Notes: a model not told the origin generated them from the letters alone. A DNA stretch of 52,544 bases from Ramlibacter sp. (GCA_021323335.1 JAJTCN010000050.1:1-52544), one strand, 5' to 3'; counted from the stretch's first letter, positions 33,827 through 40,874 are shown. Program-made: numbers and translations.

Positions 33827-34828
33827 ATGAAGTGGTTAATGGGCACAGCGGCGGTCGTTGCTAGCATCGTGCTGATCGCCTACGTGCGCACGTGGAACGG
33901 CGAACTTCCCTACCCAGGCTCCGTTAGCACCTTAGAGCATCAAGGCCAGTTCGGCGACAGCTTTGGCGCTTTCAACGCGCTGGTGTCAGCATTCGGCTTT
34001 CTTGGGCTCCTGCTCACCCTGGGCATGCAGCAGTGGCAAATATCGCAGCAGTCTAAGGACCTTAAACGCCAAGCGGACCGCGATCAGGAGAACCGTCGTC
34101 GTGACGAGATGGCGCAGTACGAAGGCCTTCTGTTTAGATTGATGGAGTTCTACAGGGACAGTGTCGATGAAGTGTTTATCGTTCGGGGCGGAAAGGAATA
34201 TGCTGGATTAAACGCGTTGGCACTGTGCATCAGACACATGCAAGAGGAGCTTAGGCAGAGAAAGCTTCACTTCGTTCCTGAGGAAATTCTTAGTCCCATT
34301 CGCGCCGGCCATGGAACAGCCGATCAGGAACTGGTGCTTGACTACTTCATCGTCGAGAACTTCCGTGTAGTGCAGTACACCGTCACCTACCAGCGGCGGG
34401 TCCTGACCACCCTCGCAGCTCTCTTGAAGCACCTTGAGCATCGGTGCCCATCGCACGCAGACATTGACACGTACCGAGCTCTGGTTTCCTCGCAGATCAC
34501 ACACGTAGAGGTCCAATACCTCTTCGCGATCCTGCTGATCTATGCCAACGAGTCCGAATTGCGTGACCTAGTAGAGTCCTCGCGGCTTTTTGTTAAGGAT
34601 TCCGCCCCCTACAACTTCAAGCTACACCAGTATCTTTACCTACGGTTATGGGGAAAGGCCGTCGGCGATCCCAGCAAAGCGAGGCGGCTGGCATTTAGCA
34701 GCAAAGCCGCAGCGAAGGTACGAGACGCTGCGATGCGCCCACCGCTGGCGGACTTGCTATCACGGTATCGCATCGCCGAACCTGTTCGTCCGGAGAAGAT
34801 GCGTGTGCACAAGTCGAATGAGCCGTGA
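33827..34828 (+). CDS. PutAbiC-like phage abortive infection protein
   Basis: A 333-residue membrane protein. Helix 1 is residues 3-20 and helix 2 about 48-68; between them is GQFGDSFGAFNALVSAFGFL (40-59), matching the PutAbiC (putative phage abortive infection) signature. A basic coiled coil (70-95, SQQSKDLKRQADRDQENRRR) leads to a helical cytoplasmic domain with FRVVQYTVTYQRRVLTTLAA and YLFAILLIYANESELRDLV. The ATG at 33827 has GGTGGAG upstream; a TTG start at 33788 would add 13 residues. Family members are linked to phage resistance by association; mechanism unknown. Confidence 0.75.
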   Translation: MKWLMGTAAVVASIVLIAYVRTWNGELPYPGSVSTLEHQGQFGDSFGAFNALVSAFGFLGLLLTLGMQQWQISQQSKDLKRQADRDQENRRRDEMAQYEGLLFRLMEFYRDSVDEVFIVRGGKEYAGLNALALCIRHMQEELRQRKLHFVPEEILSPIRAGHGTADQELVLDYFIVENFRVVQYTVTYQRRVLTTLAALLKHLEHRCPSHADIDTYRALVSSQITHVEVQYLFAILLIYANESELRDLVESSRLFVKDSAPYNFKLHQYLYLRLWGKAVGDPSKARRLAFSSKAAAKVRDAAMRPPLADLLSRYRIAEPVRPEKMRVHKSNEP

Positions 34829-34936
34829 CAGGTCGGCCCAGACGGACGCGTTGCGGCAAGGCGCCTTAGGGTGCCATTGGAGATCCTGCACTCTGCGGCC
34901 TCTTGCTGCAACGTGCCGGTCACCTTTACGTTAGAA
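34823..34936 (+). repeat. attC site 15 (114 bases, altered R'')
   Basis: R'' is CCGTGAC (34823-34829) with GAC in place of AAC; R' GTTAGAA (34930-34936) is intact. The arms TTGCGGCAAGGCGCC and GGCCTCTTGCTGCAA define a separate attC class. Confidence 0.85.
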
Positions 34937-34971
34937 CGCACAATGAGCGCCGCTCGTAATCGGGGACCCAT

Positions 34972-35286
34972 TTGAGCCATCGTGACATTCCGCTGATTCA
35001 ATCCAGCATCGATAACGGCCGGATCTACTTCGCTCCGACTGACGTCAAGTTCTTTCCTGCCGACTCCTATGGCGACCGAGCGGGCGACGGACACAGGGGA
35101 ACTCCCGTGACCTTTCGTGCTGGCGGAGACGAGTACGAAACCGACATTCGCATTAGCAGCGGGCAGCGTCTCACTCCACGCAGGTCATTCGCCGCATTTC
35201 TGAAAGCTGTTCGCGCGGTGGAGGGAGCGACGCTGCGGGTCACCCGGACGGCCGACCGTGAGTATCAAGTCGAGTATCTGGGCTAA
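34972..35286 (+). CDS. Cassette small protein, unknown function
   Basis: A 104-residue soluble, beta-rich protein. LIQSSIDNGRIYFAPTDVKF then FPADSYGD and VTFRAGGDEYETDI resemble small standalone domains with an NGxIYxxP motif that are found in mobile DNA, but no named family is certain. The TTG start (34972) overlaps the stop of a ten-codon ORF (ATG 34943, MSAARNRGPI), so translational coupling is possible. The TAA is 16 bases before attC 16. Confidence 0.6.
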   Translation: MSHRDIPLIQSSIDNGRIYFAPTDVKFFPADSYGDRAGDGHRGTPVTFRAGGDEYETDIRISSGQRLTPRRSFAAFLKAVRAVEGATLRVTRTADREYQVEYLG

Positions 35287-35301
35287 GGCAGCTGCGGTGC
35301 T

Positions 35302-35415
35302 GCCTGACTTGTCGGTCGACACGGACACGTTGCGGCAAGGCGCCGCACGGGGCCGTTGGAGATCGTGCACCGCGCGGCGCCTTGCCGCAACGTGCCGGTC
35401 ACCTTCACGTTAGAC
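35302..35415 (+). repeat. attC site 16 (114 bases, altered R'')
   Basis: R'' is GCCTGAC (35302-35308) and R' is GTTAGAC (35409-35415). Same class as site 15; the arms TTGCGGCAAGGCGCCGC and GGCGCCTTGCCGCAA pair strongly. Confidence 0.88.
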
Positions 35416-35421
35416 CGCAGA

Positions 35422-35880
35422 GTGCGCGATCTCGTTGAGCGTCTTCTTGCCGCCCGGCGTAAGAGCCGGTTCAAGTCGCGGCGCGTCTTTGAGGCCTACG
35501 CGCCCGCCACTCCCGCAGACCTCTCGGCCGCTGAAAGTCACGTCGGTCGCGCACTTCCTGAAGATCTGAAGGCTTGGCTCTCGCTCGTCGGTTTCGGCGA
35601 CGTAGGTGAGGACTTGGGCTTTCGAAAGGAGTTCTTTGCTCCTGTGGCGGGCGGAAAACTCAAGGGCGGAGCGCAGTTCGCTCAGGACATACTCGGCAAC
35701 TTCTATGCGTTTCCTCCCGACGGAGACCATGTTGTGTTCTTCTCACGGTCCGCGCCAGGCTACGCGGAGATGGCTCCTTCATTTCGGGCGTTTCTGGAAG
35801 AATTGGAACAGCGCGACTACAAGGTCACCGACTGGGTGGATTCATTGGAGCTATTGCCGTATGCGTGGTCTGCGGTCTAA
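35422..35880 (+). CDS. SMI1/KNR4 (SUKH) family protein
   Basis: A 152-residue protein of the SUKH superfamily: TPADLSAAESHVGRALPEDL, a KAWLSLVGFGD turn, DILGNFYAFPPDGDHVVFFS and a final helix SFRAFLEEL. SUKH proteins are mostly immunity factors against secreted nuclease or deaminase toxins, and orphan copies are frequent. The start is probably the GTG seven bases after attC 16; an upstream ATG lies inside attC and would add attC-encoded residues. The stop TAA overlaps the R'' box of attC 17. Confidence 0.82.
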   Translation: MRDLVERLLAARRKSRFKSRRVFEAYAPATPADLSAAESHVGRALPEDLKAWLSLVGFGDVGEDLGFRKEFFAPVAGGKLKGGAQFAQDILGNFYAFPPDGDHVVFFSRSAPGYAEMAPSFRAFLEELEQRDYKVTDWVDSLELLPYAWSAV

Positions 35881-35988
35881 CAGGTCGTTCGACTCGGACA
35901 CGCAGCGGCATTGCGCCGCGAAGCGCGCTGGTAAGCGTACGCCTCGCGGCGCATTGCCGCTGCGTGCCGGTCAACTCCGACGTTAGAC
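35875..35988 (+). repeat. attC site 17 (114 bases)
   Basis: R'' GTCTAAC at 35875-35881, R' GTTAGAC at 35982-35988, perfectly complementary. Long class. Confidence 0.95.
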
Positions 35989-35991
35989 CTC

Positions 35992-36840
35992 ATGGCAACT
36001 GTTGCTCACCTAAGAACAAAGTACCAGCCGCAACTTGAATTGATTGCTCAAGAGGGGTTTGAGCGCAAGCTGGTGCACGCTTGCTTCTTAAATTTAGAGG
36101 TTCCAGGGCCTTTACGCTTCAACAACTTTGCGTACGCGTTGCGCGAGCTGTTGCGTCATGTGTTCCATAGACTTGCGCCTGACACGTCGGTGAAAGAGTG
36201 CTCTTGGTACAAACCTGATCCTAAGGCAAACGGCCGAATCACTCGAACTCAGCGGGCCAAGTACATGATTCAGGGCGGGCTCTCTGATTTCTTCGTTCAG
36301 AGACAACTTGGGGTTGATGTTCCTCCGGTTTTGTCGCAGCTCTCGGGTGCGATCGAGCTGCTGAACAGCTTCACTCACATCGGCCCCAAGACCTTTGATC
36401 TCCCGGCACGAAAGGCGGAGGCACTCGCCGAGGAATGCCTCGAGGCTGGCAAGTCGCTACTGGAGAACGTCGCTGAATGCAGAACAACTGTTCTTGCCAG
36501 CCTCTCTGAGGCAATCGATGATCACCTTCTCACGGAGGCCATCTCGGAAACGATTAACGAGTTGGATGAGCTGGCGACGCACCACTTAATTGAGGGAATC
36601 TACGTCGACTCGTCTGAAGTTCTCGATATTGGACCTGATCTCCTTACCGTTCGAGCGGAGGGATCAGTAGAAGTTGAATTGCAGTACGGATCCACCTCAG
36701 ACGTCAGGAACGGCATTGGGGACGTACGGAGTGATTCGTTCCCGTTCTCTGCCGAGGTGCACGTTAAGCTTCAACGACCACTCGGAAGGCATGCAAAGGT
36801 CGAGAACTTCAAGGTGGATACAAGTAGCTGGTACGAATGA
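35992..36840 (+). CDS. Protein resembling pPIWI-associated nucleases
   Basis: A 282-residue protein. The first 150 residues are helical (FERKLVHACFLNLEVPG, then RFNNFAYALRELLRHVFHR, LLNSFTHIGPKTF). The C-terminal third, TINELDELATHHLIEGIYVD then VEVELQYGSTSDVRNGIGD and SDSFPFSAEVHVKL, is like the C-terminal half of the predicted pPIWI-associating nuclease family. The name comes from genes beside prokaryotic PIWI proteins, which are absent here. Catalytic residues cannot be pointed out. ATG three bases after attC 17. The family link is from memory of its motif and needs a profile search. Confidence 0.6.
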   Translation: MATVAHLRTKYQPQLELIAQEGFERKLVHACFLNLEVPGPLRFNNFAYALRELLRHVFHRLAPDTSVKECSWYKPDPKANGRITRTQRAKYMIQGGLSDFFVQRQLGVDVPPVLSQLSGAIELLNSFTHIGPKTFDLPARKAEALAEECLEAGKSLLENVAECRTTVLASLSEAIDDHLLTEAISETINELDELATHHLIEGIYVDSSEVLDIGPDLLTVRAEGSVEVELQYGSTSDVRNGIGDVRSDSFPFSAEVHVKLQRPLGRHAKVENFKVDTSSWYE

Positions 36841-36841
36841 G

Positions 36842-36955
36842 GTCTAACTGGTCGTTCGACACGGACACGTACCGGCAAGGCGCCGCGAGACGTGAGCGGG
36901 AGCATACGCCTCGCGGCGCAATGCCGCTGCGTGCCGGTCAACTCCAACGTTACAC
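36842..36955 (+). repeat. attC site 18 (114 bases)
   Basis: R'' GTCTAAC at 36842-36848, R' GTTACAC at 36949-36955. Long class; the R' box has GTTAC instead of GTTAG. Confidence 0.92.
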
Positions 36956-36961
36956 CGCACG

Positions 36962-37171
36962 ATGAGCAGCGTCGCTTCACACGCCAAATTGGTAGCTGCC
37001 TTGCAGACCGCGGGCTTCTGCGCCACGGTTGAAGCAATGCTCATCCTGGTCGTGGGCACGCTCATGAACTCATATCTCGGTTCTGTAGGAGTGTCGCTCC
37101 TGATCCTCGGCCCTGTGTCGCTGTGGATCGCCCATCCTTTGTACAGGCGTCTGTTGAGTACGCGCACATGA
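36962..37171 (+). CDS. Small cassette membrane protein
   Basis: A 69-residue protein with two probable membrane helices (about 15-35, AGFCATVEAMLILVVGTLM, and 40-58, VGVSLLILGPVSLWIAHPL). The ATG is six bases after attC 18. Function unknown. Small two-helix proteins of this kind occur as holin-like or regulatory proteins. Confidence 0.65.
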   Translation: MSSVASHAKLVAALQTAGFCATVEAMLILVVGTLMNSYLGSVGVSLLILGPVSLWIAHPLYRRLLSTRT

Positions 37172-37208
37172 ACGGCCGCAGGTCGCGCGCCGTGGACGGC
37201 CGCCTCCG

Positions 37209-37301
37209 GTCTAGCAGATCGGTCGCCACGGACGCCCAGCGGCGGTCCTTGGCTTCGCTCCGTTTCTCTCTGCAGGTCGCCGGTCAACTCCAACGTCAGG
37301 C
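37209..37301 (+). repeat. attC site 19 (93 bases, degenerate)
   Basis: R'' is GTCTAGC (37209-37215) and R' is GTCAGGC (37295-37301): both core triplets are altered (AAC to AGC, GTT to GTC). The inside matches sites 4-6. Confidence 0.82.
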
Positions 37302-37307
37302 TTCCAC

Positions 37308-37859
37308 ATGACCGCGACGCTGTATGCCATGTGCCAGAAGCCGGTGATTGGCATCGCACTTTGGCTGTTCAACTTGTGTGCATTTCCCCCGTTGCTGAAG
37401 GAAACGCCCATCTCGGTTTTGGCCCCCGGTACGGTTCTGTCTTCGCCGTTCAGCGTCCCGGTCTCGAAAGGCTACTTCCTGTCCGCCAGATTCACATTCC
37501 CGAGCACGCAGGAACGCATCAGCGACACCCTTGTGGGAAGTGAGTTCGACACGCCGTGTTTTGGGCCGGCAGCGAAACGCTTTGACGACTTTCCTGTCTC
37601 TGCGCGCACTCATCTTGGCAAACCCCTCAGGCTCAAGGCGATTATCAAGAGCAGGCCGAGTGGTTCGGTTGCCTACGCACAGGAAATTGCATCCATATGC
37701 CGCAGCGGACACAATGGGGCCGCAGTCAAGACACAGGTACTGAGCCTCATTTGGCTCGCTGAGGGCAACTACACGATTGAGGTTCAGAACGTTGAACCCC
37801 GGCCCGAAATTGACGCCCTGCATCCCAGCCTCATCATCCACCACGGGGGCAACAAGTGA
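37308..37859 (+). CDS. Cassette protein resembling DUF5625
   Basis: A 183-residue protein with a hydrophobic N-terminal segment (about 12-30, IGIALWLFNLCAFPPLL) acting as signal peptide or anchor. The rest is beta-rich: FSVPVSKGYFLSARFTFPS, GKPLRLKAIIKSRPSGSVA and LAEGNYTIEVQNVEP follow the DUF5625 pattern, a family known from plasmids, phage-like regions and cassettes. Function unknown. ATG six bases after attC 19. Confidence 0.62.
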   Translation: MTATLYAMCQKPVIGIALWLFNLCAFPPLLKETPISVLAPGTVLSSPFSVPVSKGYFLSARFTFPSTQERISDTLVGSEFDTPCFGPAAKRFDDFPVSARTHLGKPLRLKAIIKSRPSGSVAYAQEIASICRSGHNGAAVKTQVLSLIWLAEGNYTIEVQNVEPRPEIDALHPSLIIHHGGNK

Positions 37860-37860
37860 C

Positions 37861-37974
37861 GCCTAACGGGTCATTCGACACGGGCGGGGAGCGGCATTGC
37901 GCCGTGAAGCGTCCCGGTGAGCTGACGCCTCACGGCGCAACGCCGCTGCGTTCCGGTCAACTCCGACGTTAGGC
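37861..37974 (+). repeat. attC site 20 (114 bases)
   Basis: R'' GCCTAAC at 37861-37867, R' GTTAGGC at 37968-37974, perfectly complementary. Long class with minor changes. Confidence 0.94.
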
Positions 37975-37979
37975 TGCAC

Positions 37980-38387
37980 ATGCGACGTGCGTTGCTAAGC
38001 CTTCTGCTCGCGACACTGCTGCTAGGTGCATTCGCTGCTGGCGCAGTTGTGGCGATTGGGTCCAGGTGGGGTGCACCGATCGTCACCATTGACGTGAAGA
38101 ACGAATCTGCACGTGCTTTGGAGTCCGTCAGCGTTACGTTCACCACGTGTGGCGTGAGGCGCAAGCTCGTTCACACTCTCTCCGAGCAGAGCGGCTCCGC
38201 CTCGCTAATACCGGAAGTCTCAATGCGACTCGTCGTTTGCGGAGAGGGAAGCCAGACGAACACGGTAGCATTCAGCGATGGATCTGTCGTGACATCCGGC
38301 GGCTCATACATCGAACCGGGCTACACGATTACCTACCGTGTCACCAATGCCGGAAGACTTGCTGAGCAGATGCGCACGTTCCCCTGA
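37980..38387 (+). CDS. Cassette-encoded exported or anchored protein, unknown function
   Basis: A 135-residue protein. Residues 1-28 are strongly hydrophobic (LLSLLLATLLLGAFAAGAVVA) and form a signal peptide or anchor. The remainder is a beta-sandwich-like domain (VTIDVKNESARALESVSVTF) with two cysteines that could pair. No family recognised. It is the last gene of the array and is followed by a truncated attC. Confidence 0.7.
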   Translation: MRRALLSLLLATLLLGAFAAGAVVAIGSRWGAPIVTIDVKNESARALESVSVTFTTCGVRRKLVHTLSEQSGSASLIPEVSMRLVVCGEGSQTNTVAFSDGSVVTSGGSYIEPGYTITYRVTNAGRLAEQMRTFP

Positions 38388-38414
38388 AGTGCGTGTTCCT
38401 CCGATCCTGGTTCG

Positions 38415-38460
38415 GCCTGACAGGTCGTACGAAACGGCCGAGCACCGGCAGTGCGCCCCA
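38415..38460 (+). repeat. attC site 21, left half only
   Basis: GCCTGACAGGTCGTACGAAACGG (38415 onward) followed by GAGCACCGGCAGTGCGCC matches the left half of the array's attC sites, with GAC in R''. No R' box follows, so the right half has been lost. It marks the right boundary of the array. Confidence 0.7.
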
Positions 38461-38486
38461 ATGAGCATCCTCGGCCATAGCACTCG

Positions 38487-39119
38487 ATGAAAACCGGCTT
38501 CGTCCTGCTCATAGTCACTCTGATAGGGATCGCAGCATTTGCTTTCTCGCAGTATGTGCGGCGGCGTGATCTGGCACGAGAGCATCATGTCCGGTCGTAT
38601 GTCTTTCCCAGCGGTGTGCTGCGGGCGTTATCGAAGTCCTATCCGCAACTGGAGCTCAAGGACGTCCAGCTTGCGGCCCGCGCGCTGCGCCAGTTTTTTC
38701 TGATCCACCTAAGAGCCGGCGGCCATCCCGTCGCAATGCCCTCCAAGGTTGCGGACGCCCTGTGGCACGCGTTCATTCTGGACACGCGCGCCTATCGCGC
38801 CTTTTGTCAAGAAGCGTTTGGAGGCTACCTTCACCACATCCCGGAAGGTGCGGCCATGCTCGACGTGGACAAGGATCAGATGGCGACTTGGCGCACTTGG
38901 CGTTTGGCTTGTCTTGAGGAAAACATCAATCCCCTGAGTGCCACCCGTTTGCCGCTTCTCTTTGCGCTGGATTCGAAGCTCAACATCCCGAATGCCAGGA
39001 GGTACGACCCATCTGGCTTCAAGAAGCCCGCGTCAGCGGATAGTGGCAGCGGCGGCAGTTGCGGCGGTTCGGGGTCTGACGGCGGCTGCGGCGGTGGCTG
39101 TGGTGGCGGCGGAGATTAG
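38487..39119 (+). CDS. Glycine-rich-domain-like (GRDP) protein with Gly/Cys tail
   Basis: A 210-residue protein with one N-terminal membrane helix (about 5-22, FVLLIVTLIGIAAFAFSQYV). The core PSKVADALWHAFILDTRAYR, then QEAFGGYLHHIPE, is the GRDP-like motif (W-H-x3-D-T-x2-Y) found in bacterial and plant glycine-rich-domain proteins. The last 30 residues are almost only Gly, Ser and Cys (GGSCGGSG, GGCGGGCGGGG), which suggests metal binding or cross-linking. It lies just outside the cassette array. Function unknown. Confidence 0.78.
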   Translation: MKTGFVLLIVTLIGIAAFAFSQYVRRRDLAREHHVRSYVFPSGVLRALSKSYPQLELKDVQLAARALRQFFLIHLRAGGHPVAMPSKVADALWHAFILDTRAYRAFCQEAFGGYLHHIPEGAAMLDVDKDQMATWRTWRLACLEENINPLSATRLPLLFALDSKLNIPNARRYDPSGFKKPASADSGSGGSCGGSGSDGGCGGGCGGGGD

Positions 39120-39129
39120 GTTGCTCGCA

Positions 39130-39150
39130 GCTTCCCTTGACACGGGAAGC
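39130..39150 (+). terminator. Short stem-loop after the GRDP gene
   Basis: GCTTCCC (39130-39136) pairs with GGGAAGC (39144-39150) around a 7-base loop. No T-run follows, so the function is uncertain. The rest of 39151-39396 contains no gene that I can support. Confidence 0.45.
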
Positions 39151-39396
39151 CTAGGGGCGGGTCTTCGCTTCGCTCAGGTTCCCATGGCGGTTCGGTGTTC
39201 ATTGGATCGCTCCGCCTGGCCTCTCGGGCGACCTCGCGTGAAGCGGCAGCATCCACAGCGTCGCTATTGCGCCACATCGCTTGTGTGATTTCACATCGGA
39301 GCGAACAAAGGGCGATTTACACCGGTGCAGGAGGGCCGCCAGAATGCCACGCAAGGTTTGCTTGAACCTCGCCCGGCCCGACCATGCCCAGTCATC

Positions 39397-39843
39397 ATGG
39401 AGAAGACAGTGCGATACAAACTGCTGGTTGCCTCACTGCTCGGAGTGGCCCTCTTCGGCTGCGCGACTTACTCCTATACGCCGGCAAGCGGTGTCGAGCC
39501 CGCCAGGCTGAAGATGCCTTCCGCACGTCCGCCCATCGTGCAAGTTGCTCCCATCGATGCGCCGTGCCCCAAAGCGAACCTGGACCGGAACAAATCCGAG
39601 ATCGAGATCGAGCCTGGCAAGCGCATGCTCGTCGAGCTGGGCTATTCCACATTGGGATTGGCGTATGGGCGAGAGTGCATCGTCACGCTGAGCTTCGTTC
39701 CGCTGCAAGGAAAGGAGTATTCGATCCTGTACGAAGCCACGCCGAGGGGGTGTTCAGCCGGCATCACAACGATGAACGCCGACGGTCAGACCATAAGAGA
39801 GCCGTCCAGCCAGCAGGAGCCCTTCAAGCGATGCTTGTATTGA
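39397..39843 (+). CDS. Small lipoprotein, unknown function
   Basis: A 148-residue lipoprotein: the signal ends in VALFGC with the lipobox cysteine at residue 22. The mature part contains Pro-rich residues, then a beta-rich domain (SEIEIEPGKRMLVELGYSTL) with further cysteines. No family recognised. The ATG start gives the lipobox at the normal distance; the longer reading from 39325 would spoil the signal peptide. Confidence 0.78.
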   Translation: MEKTVRYKLLVASLLGVALFGCATYSYTPASGVEPARLKMPSARPPIVQVAPIDAPCPKANLDRNKSEIEIEPGKRMLVELGYSTLGLAYGRECIVTLSFVPLQGKEYSILYEATPRGCSAGITTMNADGQTIREPSSQQEPFKRCLY

Positions 39844-39925
39844 CGCGCCCTTTGTCCGGCTGGTGACGAGAAGCGGACGAATCCGCAGCGTCCCTTCACC
39901 GGAAGGAGCCCCTCCGAATGGGGAC

Positions 39926-39954
39926 TTGGCAAGCCAAGACCGGCACGCTACCGT
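39926..39954 (+). promoter_or_regulatory. Promoter-like element TTGGCA-N17-TACCGT, copy 3
   Basis: TTGGCA (39926-39931) and TACCGT (39949-39954), 17 bases apart, with the same CGGCACGC lead-in to the -10 box as at 28138-28145. Here it lies about 70 bases before the ATG of a lipoprotein gene that has a normal ribosome site, a conventional promoter position. This supports reading the two array copies as promoters. Confidence 0.6.
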
Positions 39955-40025
39955 CGAGCGTCATGTGGGTCTCCATGGCCTGCGCCCGGAGATTCGAGAT
40001 GGTCCTGAATCACTCCTGGAGGAGC

Positions 40026-40472
40026 ATGTCCCTGCATCACCAAGCAATCATCGTCGCGTTGATGGCCACGCTCGCCGGGTGCGCCGCCACGGTGCCGCTG
40101 CAACGCGGCCAACTTGACGCGATCACCCGCGACTCGGATGCCGCTGCGGTGGAACAGACACTCGGAAAGGCGACGCCGACTGCACAGTTCGAGTTCACCG
40201 CCGGCGACACCCCATTCCTGGTTCGCCACTACATGCTGCAGACCGGCTCGCGCCAGGAGATGACCGTGGTGTGCACCACGTTCTGCCTTCCCGTGTTCTA
40301 CCAGGTGCCGGTGACCGTCCCGTACTTGATCGTGCAGCGCCTGCCATCGCGCATCATGCATGCATGGGGCACGATTGAAGAACTGAGCAAGGATCCGGAT
40401 GCGCGCGTCAGCTCGATCATGCCTGCGCTCAAGACGCGGCTGGAAGTTGCATTGACCGAGAAGAAGAAGTGA
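40026..40472 (+). CDS. Lipoprotein, first gene of a pair
   Basis: A 148-residue lipoprotein: signal ALMATLAGC with the lipobox cysteine at about residue 19. The ATG at 40026 has an AGGAG site directly upstream and is preferred over an upstream in-frame ATG that would bury the signal. The mature part (DAAAVEQTLGKATPTAQFEF) resembles the SmpA/OmlA-type repeat pattern loosely. A sequence with two nearby cysteines (VVCTTFCLPVF) stands out. Overlaps the next lipoprotein by the sequence GTGA. Confidence 0.78.
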   Translation: MSLHHQAIIVALMATLAGCAATVPLQRGQLDAITRDSDAAAVEQTLGKATPTAQFEFTAGDTPFLVRHYMLQTGSRQEMTVVCTTFCLPVFYQVPVTVPYLIVQRLPSRIMHAWGTIEELSKDPDARVSSIMPALKTRLEVALTEKKK

Positions 40473-40849
40473 TCGCAAGAAGCCTGATCGTCACCGCCGT
40501 CGCGGCCATGGTTGGCTGTGCCGGCCCCCAGATTCATCACGCCCAACTGGCCGCCCTGGACAAGGGAATGTCCGCCGAGGCGGTCACTGCGCGACTGCAA
40601 CAGCCTCCGCTTTCGGTGCACACGGGCTCGGGAGGTGGGCGCGCGTTCGAGTTCCACCGATTCCACATGAACAACGGGCTGCAGACGGATCTGTACCTGC
40701 TCGCCTACGAGAAGGGCCGGCTGGTGTACTGGGGGTATGTGTCCGAGTTCCGGCGCCTGCAGGACAGCGACTTGAACGCTGCCTTGAGCCTTGCATTGCC
40801 GCAGATCCTCGCGACCCCATCCACGTCACCCCGGCGGCCGCAACCCTGA
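40469..40849 (+). CDS. Lipoprotein, second gene of a pair
   Basis: A 126-residue lipoprotein with lipobox AMVGC (Cys17). The mature part begins HHAQLAALDKGMSAEAVTAR, the same kind of xxGMSxEAVxxRL helix as its neighbour, so the two are probably related by duplication. The GTG start overlaps the previous stop by four bases, so both proteins are likely made together. Function unknown. Confidence 0.78.
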   Translation: MIARSLIVTAVAAMVGCAGPQIHHAQLAALDKGMSAEAVTARLQQPPLSVHTGSGGGRAFEFHRFHMNNGLQTDLYLLAYEKGRLVYWGYVSEFRRLQDSDLNAALSLALPQILATPSTSPRRPQP

Positions 40850-40874
40850 TGCGCGATTCCGGAAGGTTGACGCC

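Larger units (their letters stand above)
24199..38460 (+). mobile_element. Integron gene-cassette array without integrase (CALIN type)
   Basis: A series of short same-strand genes is separated by 90-115 base attC sites. Each site starts with an R'' box (consensus here GSCTAAC followed by AGGTCGTTCGAC) and ends with an R' box (GCCGGTCAACTCCRACGTTAG). Twenty-one sites are recognisable between 24507 and about 38460, including two truncated and four with altered core bases. The sites resemble each other closely, as in sedentary chromosomal integrons, while the genes between them are unrelated. The cassette DNA is less GC-rich than its surroundings. No intI gene is in the window; XerD at 18.2 kb is not an integron integrase. 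The integrase may be outside the window or lost. Confidence 0.93.

Noticed and set aside
24199..38460. CRISPR array made by the regularly recurring repeats
   Set aside because: The repeats are 90-115 bases with variable interiors, and the spacing is several hundred bases with coding genes between; they are attC sites.
38487..39119. GRDP gene as a further cassette
   Set aside because: Only a truncated attC precedes it and none follows; it seems to be the chromosomal flank.
39120..39396. Gene between the GRDP gene and the first lipoprotein
   Set aside because: Only short overlapping ORFs without recognisable start signals or protein-like composition are present.
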